Assembly: GCA_016647705.1 (NCBI GenBank)
Contig: CM028338.1
Span: forward strand, 10,477,240 to 10,541,239
From: Eucommia ulmoides
Lineage: Eukaryota; Streptophyta; Magnoliopsida; Garryales; Eucommiaceae
DNA length: 64,000 bases
Direction of reading: 5' to 3'
Below the pieces are notes generated by a model. The model did not search any database and was not told the DNA's origin. It saw nothing but the letters and a program-made list of their open reading frames with translations. Numbering within the stretch: position 1 is the first letter of the stretch; each line of letters starts with the position of its first letter. This document shows, in pieces, positions 23,751 through 34,186 of the stretch. A program made the position numbers and the translations under genes.

Positions 23751-24851
23751 TCATTGTGGAGGAGATGGCGGTGGCGGCTCATCAGTCTCGGAAGGCGGTA
23801 TGGGCGTATAACACGCCATGTCGATTCCGTGATGTTCGAATAAAACTCTTTGGTTTTGATCTTGTTGCCGGATGTAGGAATCCATGTAGTTCTCCATCCA
23901 AGCCAAATTAGCTGGAAGCTGGCTCATATCGGACTGGAGACTACGGATATCTCGTGAAAGTTGGATGAGTTGGCCACGACAGGTTGTGGGTGTCGGTGGC
24001 TCCGAAGGGCCGACTTCTTCTTCTTCCTGACCCTCTTCTACTTCACCTGGTCCACCTTTCCATAACCTATTAATCATTGCAAGATCGAGTGGCTTTATAG
24101 GTGGAAAGGGGCTTGTGGACGTGATACGAACTCCGGCTCGTTGAAAGAGAGCGGTGAGGAAGAAGGAAAAAGGAAGGCTACCCTTCTTTGTCCTGGCAGT
24201 ATGAATTGAAGAATAAATGTGCCAACCAACGTTGACGGGCATCTCTCTATCAATTCCGTAGAGCATAAACGCTCGTTCCTTGGAAACATCAGACACATGG
24301 GTAGTAGGGAGCAGATTGGCATAGATAAATTGATGCCAAATCTTTGGGATCGATTTCAGAAACCGCGACTTGAAGATTGCCTGACCCTACTATATGTTCA
24401 TCCACTGGGCGTTTCCCGTCGTCAGGGTTTGAATCACCGCACTCATTATAGGTGTGGCGGTATCGGATAAATCTCTGGAGGCTTCCGGCCCCGTCAATCC
24501 AAGCAACTCGTTGAAATGGTCCACACTGAATAGAACTGGAATGTTCCAGACCCTTGTCTAAAATCCCGTGGCCTCTGTAACGTTCGCATAGAACTCTCAT
24601 ACGAGGGCCAACTCCCCTGGTGGGGGTGGAGCACAAAATTGTTCCCATCGTCTTTATTGAATGACAGTCCTGAATTCTTCAGGGAGTTCATTAAAAGGTA
24701 CGAACACCCTCTGGAGAATTCCGAGACACTTACTTTCATGAGCTTTGTAATGGTCCTCAGCTTGCTTTGAAACAAATTTGAGAGAGTTGTAATCCGAAGC
24801 AGCCGGAGGTTCTTCTGTGCGTGGTTGCTTGGCTGCACGGTGCTTTGACAT
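23751..24851 (-). pseudogene. KEFYAN-type ORF of family C ('putative plant transposon protein' family)
   Basis: One minus-strand frame of 367 codons runs from ATG at 24851 to the stop at 23751 with about five internal stops and no frameshift. Landmarks in order: SLKFVSKQAEDHY, WEQFCAPPPPGELALV, EFYANVTEA, a variable middle, IWHQFIYANLLPTTHVSDVS, KERAFMLYGI, NVGWHIYSSI, GSLPFSFFLTALFQRAGV, then an acidic hinge (EEGQEEEEVG), a coiled-coil-like part (QLIQLSRDIRSLQSDMSQL) and a proline-rich end. I recognise the family as 'putative plant transposon protein' (I believe Pfam Transposase_32); its biochemical role is unknown to me. It lies after pol, where Athila elements often carry an env-like gene, but no signal peptide or membrane span is seen. 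Homologous to 33050-34186 and 56278-57408. Confidence 0.82.
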
Positions 24852-25504
24852 TTTCCCTATAAATCACAATCACAACACCAAACACAATAATAAAAATAGA
24901 ACACGCAATTCAAACCCTTGTCAGCGAACACACAATGCCCTATTTTATCAAACATATTCCAACCAAAGCCGAACAATACAAATTTCACAAGATATCCCGC
25001 CACCCATAACTAAATCACATTTTTGTCACAATGTAGCATAAAATAAATGATTCACATTGTATATCAACATAAAAACATGATAGGGTTTACCATTAATCAT
25101 TCCTAAATCCCAAATAGCATGAAAACTGCAATATAGGGTTTAAAGGGGTTTAGGGTTCTAACCAAATCTAATGATTTTTGAAATAAATGAGTAAATAAAG
25201 AAAATATTTTAACAACTAAATGAAAAATAGGATCATTTACACTTGTTGAAAATTTTTGATCAAATCATTGGAGGATGGTGATCTCGCACTGTTTCACCGT
25301 TCAAACCCTAATTTTTGAGAATGGGAAGAGGAATTCCACGTTTGGATGAAGATTCTTGGTGAAAATCCAAGTTTTTAGCAATGTAGGATGAATCTTTAAT
25401 GGGAGGAAGGGATTTGGGATGGTGAAGTTGAGAGGTTTCTTGAAATTTTTAGGAAGGAACTACCGTTTGCGAAGAGGATTGTTGCGTTTTAAAACAGGGC
25501 TCTC
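24852..25504 (-). other. Leader between palindrome array and KEFYAN ORF (family C)
   Basis: About 650 bp without an ORF. Families B1 and B2 have a leader of similar length and partly similar sequence (for example an ACCACCAAGAAT-like segment and an AAATTCTCAACAAGTAAG segment) before their KEFYAN ATG. In element sense GTGAGATCACCATCC occurs near 25280. It may be a 5' untranslated region with an intron: the B copies have a CAACAAGTAAGTTT donor-like site and a TTGTTAG acceptor-like site just before ATG. That is inference. Confidence 0.5.
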
Positions 25505-25925
25505 ATGAATTCTCCTAGGCGGTGGTTTTTTCTCCTAGGCGGAGTAGCGCCTTTTTCTTTTTAAAAACCTTATGGTGTTAATTCGCCTAGGCGGTGGTTT
25601 TTCCACTTGGGTGAATTTACACCAGTGTGAAACCCCTGATTTCGTTGTAAATCTGCTTAGGTAGTAGGTTTTCCGCCTGAGCGAATTTAGGCCAGTATAG
25701 GAACTCAGCTTTTCTTTATTTTTTCGCCTAGGCGGTGGTTTTTTCTCCTAGGCAAAATTACAACAGTGTAGAAATTCAGACTTTTTCTTCCTATTTCCGC
25801 CTAGGCGGTGGTTTTTTCCGCCTAGGCGAATTTACGCCAGTATGTTTTCTCAGCCTTTCTGTCCAATGTTCACCTAGGCGATGGTTTTTTCACCTGGGCG
25901 AATTTACGCCAGTGTGGACTTTGGC
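25505..25925 (-). promoter_or_regulatory. Internal palindrome array: six roughly 70-bp units with paired CCTAGG dyads
   Basis: Six consecutive units start near 25513, 25581, 25655, 25725, 25795 and 25868. Each has one CGCCTAGGCGG (or variant), a GTGGTTTTTTC-like linker and a second CGCCTAGGCGA (or variant), then TTTACGCCAGTGTG-like spacer. CCTAGG cores inside a unit are about 21 bp apart, near two helical turns. It lies between pol and the KEFYAN ORF, outside the LTRs. Confidence 0.88.
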
Positions 25926-26180
25926 TTGATTCCTTCAAGTTTTCACATTTTTGCTCTACACCTCTTACTTCCTTTTCGTTCCTCAAATGATTTGTAGCAT
26001 GCAAATCAATCCTAAGTATCTAGCCTCATCAATTCACCACAAAAAATAATATTACGAGATCAATAGGATCTCCAAAAGGTAATTTATACAAAAGTTGGGA
26101 ATGTTCGTTACCCTCGATGACATATCAAAAGATGCTGCTTGGTTTTACGTCTCTAGCATGGACGTTTATGAATTCCGGCT

Positions 26181-29100
26181 CTATCCTTCAACGAGGGAGA
26201 TGTTCTCCACAACTCGCTCTTCATCCTTGAAGTAGTGCTTGATCCGGTCCCTGTTGACTCAGAAAGTTCGTCCGTCTTCGCCTTCTAGCGCAATAGCACT
26301 AAATAGATAAATATGCTTGATTCGGAACGGTCCAGACCACCGGGATTTCAACTTTCTGGGAAAGAGTCTCAGCCTTGAGTTAAACAATAAATCTTGTTGG
26401 CCTAGACTGAACTCCCTCTGGACTATCATTTTATCATGCGATCTTTTCGTTTTATATTTGTAAAGCTTGGCATTCTCATAAGCCTCGTGCCAGAATTCCT
26501 CCATTTAATTCAATTGGAGGAGACATTGCGCACCAGTAGCTTTTATGTCAAAGTTGAGTTTCTTAATCGTCCAGAATGCACGGTGCTCCAATTCAATGGG
26601 CAAATGGCACATTTTCCTAAACACCAATTGATATGGCGACATACCGATCGGTGTCTTAAAAGCCGAGCGATACGCCCATAAAGCATCATCAAGCTTTACC
26701 GCCCAATCCTTGCGATTAGTATGAACTGTTTTCTCCAGAATTAGCTTGATTTCTCAGTTTGAAACCTCATCTTGGCCATTTCTCTGTGGGTGATATGGTA
26801 GCGCCACCTTGTGTCTAATCCCATATTTTGCCAACAAAGCGCTTAGCCTTTTGTTACAAAAGTGGGTTCCCTCATCACTGATTAAGGCTCGAGGTGTCCC
26901 AAATCGTGTCATGACATTTTGCTGAAGGAACTTCAAAACCACTTTGGCATCATTTGTAGGTGTTGCTACTGCCTCAACCCATTTAGACACATAATCCACC
27001 GCTAACAGAATATACGCCTTGCCAAATGATGGTGGAAATGGCCCCATGAAATCTACGCCCCACACATCAAATAACTCAAGCTCAAGAATTGACGTCAGTG
27101 GCAATTCATGCCTTCTCGATATGTTACCCACCCTTTGACATCTATCACAAGTTTTCACAAACGTATATGAATCTTTAAACAAAGAAGGCCAGTAAAAACC
27201 TAATTGAAGTACTTTCGATGCTATTCGAGTCGTACCAAAATGGACGCCACAAGGTGATGAATGGCAATAGTAGAGAATACTAGCCATTTCCTCCTCCGGA
27301 ACACATCTCTGGATCACCTGATTAGCACATTTCTTGAATAGCAATGGCTTGTCCAACAGATAATACTTTACATCAAAAAGAAATTTCTTCCTTTGGGCTC
27401 CCGTCAACTCAGGTGGTAACACGTTACATGCAAGATAATTCACAATGTCCACATACCAAGGAAGTACATTTTTAACTGAAAATAGTTGTTCGTCAGGGAG
27501 CACTTCTATGATGCTAGACTCCTCACCAACATCTTCTTAAATCAACCTCGACAAATGGTCGGCAACAACATTCTCACTCTCCTTTTTATCCCTTATTTCA
27601 GCATCAAACTCTTGCAATAGAAGAATCCACCTTATCAATATCGACTTGGCATCTTTATTTGCAAATAAGTACCGGATAGCCGCATGATCCGTGTAGACGA
27701 TCACTTTTGACCCAATGATATAAGACCGGAACTTATCACAAGCAAAGACCACTACTAGCATTTCTTTCTTAGTCGTGGTGTAATTCTCCTAGGCATCATT
27801 CAATGTCTTAATTGCATAATAAATTGATCAGAAGATCTTCTCCTTCTGTTGGCCTAACACTGTGCCAATGGTATAGTCACTCGCATCGCACATTATCTCA
27901 AATGGCAACTCTCAGTCCGGAGCGACCATTATTGGAGCCGTGTTCAACTTCTCTTTTATTGCCTTGAAAGCCTCCATGCAAGCCTCATTGAATTCAAATG
28001 AAGTATCCTTCTCAAGAAGGTGACATAACGGCTTCATCGTCTTCGAGAAGTCCTTAATAAAGTATCGGTAAAAGTTGGCATGCCCCAAGAAACTTTAAAC
28101 TCCTTTCATATTAATCGATGGCGGAAGTTTCTCAATCATTTCAATCTTTGCTCGGTCCACCTCAAGCCCCTTGGAAGAGATTCGATGATCCAAGACGATT
28201 TCCTCTTTAACCATAAAGTGGCACTTTTTCCAATTTAGAACCAAATTCTTCTCCTCACATTGGTTAAGAACAAGCGCCAGATTGTAGTGACAGTGATCAA
28301 AAGACGACCCAAAGACTGAGAAGTCATCCATAAAGATTTCCATTTTATCCTCCACCATATCAGAAAATATCACCATCATACACCGTTGAAAAGTTTCCGG
28401 TACATTGCAAAGGCCAAACGGCATACGTCGATAAGCAAACGTTCCATACGGGCATGTGAAAGTAGTCTTCTCTTGGTCCTCCGGTGCAATGGCTATTTGA
28501 TTATAACCTGAATAACCATCAAGAAAGCAATAGTACTCATATCCGGCTAATCAATCTAGTATTTGGTCAATGAAAGAAAGAGGAAAATGATCCTTCCTCG
28601 TCGCCTTATTCAATCTTCTATAATTAATGCATACACGCCATCCAGTGATGGTCCGTGTAAGAATAAGGTCATCCTTATCATTCTTTACGACCGTCATACC
28701 TCCTTTCTTGGGTACCACTTGCACCGGGCTAACCCACTTACTATCGGATATAGCATATATAATTCTCGCATTCAAGAGCTTCAACACCTCCTCTCTCACC
28801 ACTTCCTTCACAACGGGATTTAGCTGCCGTTGATGTTCAATGGAGGGTTTGAACTCATCCTCCATCAAAATCTTATGCATGCAAACTGAGGGGCTAATTC
28901 CTTTGATATCCGAAATAGACTAAGCAAAAGCGAATCGGTGCCTCTTCAAGATTCTCAACAACTTACTCTCCTCTTCTTCTGTCAGAGTTGATGAAATTAT
29001 AACCAGATCGGTTGAATTCTCTCCTAAAAAGATATACTGAAGGTGTTCTAGTAATTGCATGAGTAATAATCCACCGTGAGGCGGATTTGATTTATCGGGA

Positions 29101-29270
29101 AAGTTTTCAACTTCTTCAATCTTCGCCACATGAATAGGATCTTCTATATCTTTAGATTGAGCACCCAAAGTTAGCACGTAGTCCACAACCTCAAGTTTCA
29201 TAGTAGAGCCTTCCTCACCAAGATCCCCTATAGATAAGGAGTTTGCGAGTGTATGCTCTAACGAATCCAC
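26181..29270 (-). pseudogene. Family C Athila pol: RT, RNase H, integrase; protease not found
   Basis: All segments share one frame, the same as gag, with no frameshift over about 3.1 kb but about ten in-frame stops (near 28920, 28551, 28095, 27537, 26754, 26259 and others). RT: INYRRLNKATRKDHFPL, YGTFAYRRMPFGLCN, catalytic FMDD at 28323-28334. RNase [28 protein letters not shown] (about 27550). Integrase (27503 on): zinc finger H-x6-H-x30-C-x2-C, then D in VDFMGPF, D in ISDEGTHF and E in GQDEVSN with 35 residues between the last two, so D(35)E is intact. It ends near 26181, followed by a GACGTAAAACCAAGC block (about 26130-26150). No D-T/S-G or DLGAS protease motif exists between gag and RT. 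Role: reverse transcription and integration. Confidence 0.93.
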
Positions 29271-29279
29271 ATCAGCAAG

Positions 29280-30599
29280 CTACGTGATTTGAGTCTCTAA
29301 AGCCTTCACTGTGGTGTTAGTGTTTGTACAAGTGGTATCGATCGAGTCCAGCCGTGTTTCATATTTGTTCAGCCAATTATGCGTCTTACGCATCATAGTC
29401 TGAGTCTCATTCATAAACGAACCCAAAACTTCATCCAAATTTGACTTCGGATTATGCATTGGTGGTTGTTGAATTTGATGATTGGATTGCATAGGATATC
29501 TCGAAGCTTGATTTCCATAACCCAGAGGTGGTCGCAAAGCGTTTTGATTGTTAGTATATGAGAAGTTCTCATGGTTACAAAGCCCAGGATTGTAATGAGT
29601 CGGAATGTTGGTAGCGGGCCTAAAAGTGTAGGCATGGTTGTTTAGAAAATGGCATTCCTCAAACTCGTTATCCAATCCAGATTGAGAACAACTTGCTGCT
29701 ATCTCCTCCACTTGACTCGACAAAGCTCCTTTTGTAGACATGGAGACCAATTGATCCGAGAGCTTAGACACTTGGGCCGATAACATTGCAATATGGTCAG
29801 ATTCTTGGATAGAAAAGACCCGTCTTCCCGTGTTCCTCTCATTCGGCCATCGATAATTGTTATCCATAATTTCTTCCAATAATGCATTTTTTTCGGTAGG
29901 GGTTTTGGACAACAACGATCCCCCTGAGGCTGCATCAACTATCGTTCTAGTCTGGCCATCCAACCCGTTATAAAATAATTGGGTTTGAAACCAATCTTGA
30001 TACCCGTGTTGGGGGCACCTTCTCAATAAGTCCTTGAATCTCTCCCATGCCTCAAACAACGGCTCAAAGTCTTTCTAGAGAAACTGCGCAATCTCGCCTC
30101 GAAGTTGAGAAGTCTTCGAAGGTGGAAAGAACGTAGTGAGGAACCTTTGTGCAAGGTCCTCCCAAGTATTAATGCTCCCTGGTTGAATTGACTGAAACCA
30201 ACCCCTTGCTCTATCTCGTAAAGAAAATGGAAATAACCTCAATCTTATGACATCTTCGACAATTCCATTTATCTTGACAGTGTCACAGATCTCGAGAAAG
30301 GTTTCCAAGTGGACGTTGGGGTCTTCGTGAAGATTCCCGCCATACTGGTTTTGCTGAACCATATTAATTAAGGCGGGCTTCAATTCGAAGTTATTTGCCT
30401 GGATTGGCTTCCTCCGGATCCCTGAATAGTTATCGAGCATGAGTGGCCGATAATAGTCCCTAAGGACTCGTTGTGGCCTCTCCTACTCTGGAGGCTGAAG
30501 TACGTGCGGCTCCGGTAGTTGTGGAACATTTTCACGTCCCTCGGCCATAGCGGTAGCTTTTTCCTCTTTCTGTTTAGCAATACGTTGACTACGCTGCAT
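29280..30599 (-). pseudogene. Family C Athila gag
   Basis: The frame opens at ATG 30597-30599 (MQRSQRIAKQKEEKA) and runs 440 codons to TAG at 29280, with internal stops near 30483 and 30075. Athila gag landmarks: HEDPNVHLETFLEICDT, RLRLFPFSLRDRARGWF, FLTTFFPPSKTSQLR, then EAWERFKDLLRRCPQHGY, QLFYNGLDGQTRTIVDAASG and LLEEIMDNNYRWP. The last part is polar (NPG, NNQNALRPP) and ends LETQIT. A zinc knuckle is not recognisable; the usual C-x2-C site reads degenerate (SCSQSGLDNEFEEC). Gag would form the cytoplasmic particle. The C-terminal tail and protease that normally follow are missing: after QIT the frame goes almost straight to the pre-RT linker. Confidence 0.92.
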
Positions 30600-30732
30600 G
30601 CACTACTTAAATCAAATAGATAAATCAAATAAATAAATAAATTGAATGAAATTTAAAAGCAAAAGAATTATCGTGATTAACATTCAACTACTTGATCACA
30701 ATATCAACTTAATTGAAAAACACCTTGCCAAT

Positions 30733-30749
30733 CCCTGGCAACGGAGCCA
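30733..30749 (-). other. Primer binding site, tRNA-Asp type (family C)
   Basis: The minus strand reads TGGCTCCGTTGCCAGGG, seven bases inside the 5' LTR end, complementary to tRNA-Asp(GTC) with two mismatches. This fixes the 5' side of element C at the high-coordinate end. Confidence 0.88.
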
Positions 30750-30755
30750 AAAACT

Positions 30756-32277
30756 TGTACGCACGAGGATTCACAACCTTCGTCCTCTCGGTAATGACTA
30801 ATCGCAAGTATACGAGGTTTAGTTTTAATATAATGGATCTTGTAAGATCAGATATCGTTCCACTGGGAATGGCCGGTAATTCGGTTGAGTATGACGATTT
30901 AAATAGTTTAATATTATCTTGACTAATCATAATTTTGTTTGTTTTCTATTTAATATACTAAGATAAATGAAAACTATGAGGTTAGTTTTAATTACACTAA
31001 TTACTTAGGTATTGATTTCTTTCACATAATTCATAATTAAAGTGATTAAGTTAGCTATAATGGTTTTCTATCTATTCCGACAATCTCTGTATTGATTACT
31101 CCTCCGCTACCTCTCCCGAGTGTAAGACGGGGGATTACACGACTTCATGTCAACGAAGAAGTCCTCTTCAATGCCTTTACGACCTTAGGTCGCGTGAGTC
31201 TTTAGCCAACATCATGGATTGCATACGTTCTAACGCCCTCCCGGGTCGTTAGAACGTCACGTTGTATTTACCCTAGTCCGAATCTAGGGTTACTTTTCCC
31301 GAGTGTCAAACCCCGTATTCTCGGTTTATCAATACAAGAATAATATCAAGAATAATGGTAAACACAATCGGATTTAGACAAATAACACATTAAAGTAACA
31401 TTAATTCATTCAACTTAACAATTACATGATTTCAACTACACCTAAGTAACATTTAACTAATATTATAAGATCTTAGCCATATACCATACAAAATAAGAGG
31501 GATTCAACATTCTTAGATATGAAAAAATGATTACAAAGATAAAAAGAAGAGAGAAATGATCAAATCTGGAAGTGAAACGGTTAACTGTCGCTAATGATCG
31601 ATCCGCAAGTGATCTTTCTTTATCCGAATGATGAACCTCCTTCTTGATCTTCAAAATATAGCTTAAGATCTCTCCACTAGGGTTAGGGTTCTTCAACAAC
31701 AGGTTTCAGACGTGGGAAAGGGGTATAAATAGGGCTAGGGGTTCAAAAATATCTAAACATATATTTTGGGCTGTTCTGCGAATTCCGCGTAAGCGGTGGA
31801 ATCTTCGCTTAGGCAGAGTTTAAGTCGGTTAGAATTCCACCTAGATGATGGTTTCTTCGCCTAGGCAGAGGACTAACTTCTTGGTCCCTTTTTTTCTGAC
31901 AAAATTCTTCCTAGGCGGTAGCTATTTCACCTAGGCAGATTTACAGCAGTTCAGCTCTTCCAGCGTTCTGATGGATTTTCGCCTAGGCGGTGGAAACTTC
32001 GCCTAGGCGGATTTCAACTTTTCAGTATTTGCAACTTTCTGATGAATTTCTGCCTAGGCGGTGGATACTTCGCCTGGGCGGAATTGTGCTGTTCTTTGAA
32101 ACCTCATTTTTTCATCTTTTTGGCTACCATTTTCTCCACCATTTCGCTTGGTTTGCCGATTGTTTACGTCCCTACTCCTGACTAATAAAAACAAGTAAAA
32201 AGATATTCAAATTTCAATAAAATACTCGAAAACTGACAAATTCGATTTGGAATTAGATAGGTATTTTACACCTATCA
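30756..32277 (-). repeat. Family C 5' LTR
   Basis: 1522 bp, starting TGATAGGTGTAAAATACC on the minus strand (32277) and ending ...GCGTACA (30756). It shares the leader block, a TATA-like TATAAAT (31724-31730), AAAATATCT (31746-31754) and a palindrome array (31780-32090) with the 3' LTR. The right junction is CCTATCA followed by the duplication CCTAG. Confidence 0.94.
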
Positions 32278-33049
32278 CCTAGGCAGAGAAACCACCGCCT
32301 AGGCAGATTAGCATCAAAACAATATGATTTCCACACTGACGTTCACTCGCCTAGGTGGAGAAACTACTGCCTAGTAAAATAAATGTCAGAAAGGTTTGTT
32401 TTTTAAAAAAAAGGCTCTACCGCCTAGGCAGTGGACCTTCTGCAGTTAAAACAAACCCGTTCGTTCAAAATTGATATCGCAAGGCTCCTTCCCCAAAAAC
32501 CTCCACCTTCTTTCTATAAACTCACTTCCAAACCGTTCCAATACTCAAAAATCATCCTTCCATTACCAAACTAAGTAATTTCCATCACGAATCAACCACC
32601 AAGAATGGGATCTCCACCCCTATTTCTGAAATTTTAGGATTTTTGTGTGAACGGTGCGTTTTCTTCATTCTCTTTCGATTGGACCAAAAATTCTCAACAA
32701 GTAAGTTTCTTTTACCTTACATTTAGTCTAGTTGTTGAAATTATTGGTTGGTTTTCATGAATATGTTAAAAAATCATTGGATTTTGAAGTTTTGCGCAAA
32801 ACCCATTAAACCTATTTTCGCGATTTCAAAGTTCTTTGGGTTTTTGGTTTGATTCTTGGTGATGAGAATGTTTAAATGGATTGGTTAAGTATGTGAACTA
32901 AGATAATATGTCACATTTGTGAAATTTGGTTGAAAAGTTCAAATGGGTGTTTGTATTGAGATTTATGTATTCTTGACAAAGTGATTTGGGAGGTTTATGT
33001 TTTTCAAAGTTTTTTTTTTTTTTTTTTTTTTGATTGTGATTGTTAGGAA
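32278..33049 (+). other. Family B copy 1 internal region resumed: array remainder and KEFYAN leader
   Basis: It begins with the duplicated CCTAG and the rest of the interrupted palindrome array (32278-32440: paired CCTAGGCAG...CCGCCTAGGCAG with cores 20 bp apart). A leader without ORF follows: AAATTCTCAACAAGTAAGTT near 32687, then a 22-base T run (33010-33031) and TGTTAGGAA just before the ATG. The donor-like CAAGTAAG and pyrimidine-rich tract plus TTAG suggest an intron in the leader; not proven. Confidence 0.65.
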
Positions 33050-34186
33050 ATGCTGAAGAGGGTAGCTAAGAAGAGGGTGAGAGGAGAAGGGTCAAGTTCG
33101 CAACTCGGGGTACCGACCGAAGTTGACTATAATGACAACCTTTTTGTGTCAAAACAAGCGGATGAGCATTTCAAAGACCACGAAACCTTTAAAACATGCA
33201 TACGCCAATGTGGTTTCGGTCCGATAGAGGATATCCTGACAGAATTTCAATAGGGAATTCGAAGCTGCCAATGGGAGCAATTCTGTAAATCGCCACCTCC
33301 GGGCGAGGTAGGTTTGGTCAAGGAATTTTATGCTAACTCTACGGAGGCCGTAGACTACCAAGAAAGAGTTCAAAATTGGCCGATCATTTTTAGTCCTGAT
33401 TTTATCAATGATCTCTTTGGACTATCGGCACTAAGGTCCACTGAAAGCCAAGAACCAACTTTGAATAGGGTCATTAAAAAGATCACATCTGGAGAAGTCA
33501 AGTGGAAACACCAGGGACCGAATGTCGCTACTTTCTCGGTGAAATACCTAAATCCAATTCCAAAAATCTAGCACCATTTCATTTGTGAAAGCCTCCTACC
33601 GACGTCACATCTTTCAGACATCTCAAAGGACATGGCCTTTTTAATCTATAAAATTCAAACCAGAAAAATAATCAACGTTGGATTCCTGATCTACTCATCA
33701 ATTATGCATGCTGCGAAATTGGTAAAGGGTGGGCTCCCGTTTCTATCACTTTTAACCCATATTTTTCGACTAGCTGGAGTGACGGTATTTGGGGAAAACC
33801 TGTGCCACCCTATAATTCCACTAGATCTATCAAAGATAAACTGTTTGTGGAAGACTGGGGTGCAAGAGGTAGTCGAGCCTGAGCCTAAAGAAGGGGAAGA
33901 GCCAACCGACGAGACGGAGGGACCTTCCGAAGCCTGAAATGAAAATTCCCACGAGAGGGTATATAATAAGCTTCAAATCGTCCTACAAAACCAATATGAG
34001 ATCAGTTCTTTCCTAGACCAATATTCGAGGCAGCAAGATCAAGTCCAACGGATGATTTACGAAGGCCTTGGCCTTGAGATGCGCGATTACCCTCTGATGC
34101 CATCCATGCCGCCATATCTACTACAGAAACCACACTCTCCTTTCCAATGAGATGGCGGTGATGACTCATCGTCAGGTGAACAGTAA
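33050..34186 (+). pseudogene. KEFYAN-type ORF of family B copy 1
   Basis: A single frame of 378 codons plus stop, interrupted by four stops (33251, 33569, 33935, 34148) but by no frameshift. Order: basic start MLKRVAKKRVRGEG, NLFVSKQADEHFKDHETF, WEQFCKSPPPGEVGLVKEFY, NWPIIFSPDFINDLFGL, HHFICESLLPTSHLSDIS, INVGFLIYSSIMHAAKLV, GGLPFLSLLTHIFRLAGVTV, SKINCLWKTGV, acidic EPEPKEGEEPTDETEG, a QNQYEISSFLDQYSRQQDQV coiled-coil-like part and a P/S-rich end. It is homologous to the ORF downstream of pol in family C, but here it is the only gene of the element. Nuclear, DNA-binding or structural roles are all possible; the sequence does not decide. Two stops correspond to W and R codons in copy 2, consistent with C-to-T decay. 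Confidence 0.82.

Larger units (their letters stand above)
20514..32277 (-). mobile_element. Family C: near-complete Athila-lineage gypsy element, minus strand
   Basis: It spans 11,764 bp with two similar LTRs (30756-32277 is 5', 20514-22055 is 3' in element sense), TG...CA termini and an exact 5-bp target duplication CCTAG. Order in element sense: LTR, primer site (30749-30733), gag (30599-29280), pol without protease (29270-26181), palindrome array (25925-25505), KEFYAN ORF (24851-23751), noncoding 3' region, polypurine tract, LTR. Athila placement rests on pol motifs ([21 protein letters not shown]) and the tRNA-Asp primer site. It is the only one of the three related families here that carries pol. 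Confidence 0.93.

Noticed and set aside
24095..24838. Several open frames overlapping the KEFYAN ORF on both strands (for example 24219-24470 plus, 24289-24648 minus)
   Set aside because: They overlap a homology-supported frame that runs straight through and have no similarity of their own.
23751..24851. Env-like gene after pol in family C
   Set aside because: Position fits Athila env-like ORFs, but there is no signal peptide or transmembrane segment, and the sequence matches the KEFYAN family instead.
25505..25925. CRISPR-like appearance of repeated palindromes
   Set aside because: This is plant retroelement DNA. Repeats vary, spacers are also repeats, and no cas gene exists; it is a tandem array inside an Athila element.
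28563..28833. Plus-strand frames of 68-86 codons
   Set aside because: Antisense shadows of the family C reverse transcriptase.
26181..30599. In-frame stops as programmed readthrough or recoding
   Set aside because: There are about a dozen stops of different types at conserved W/Q/R positions, in silenced elements; decay is the simpler explanation.
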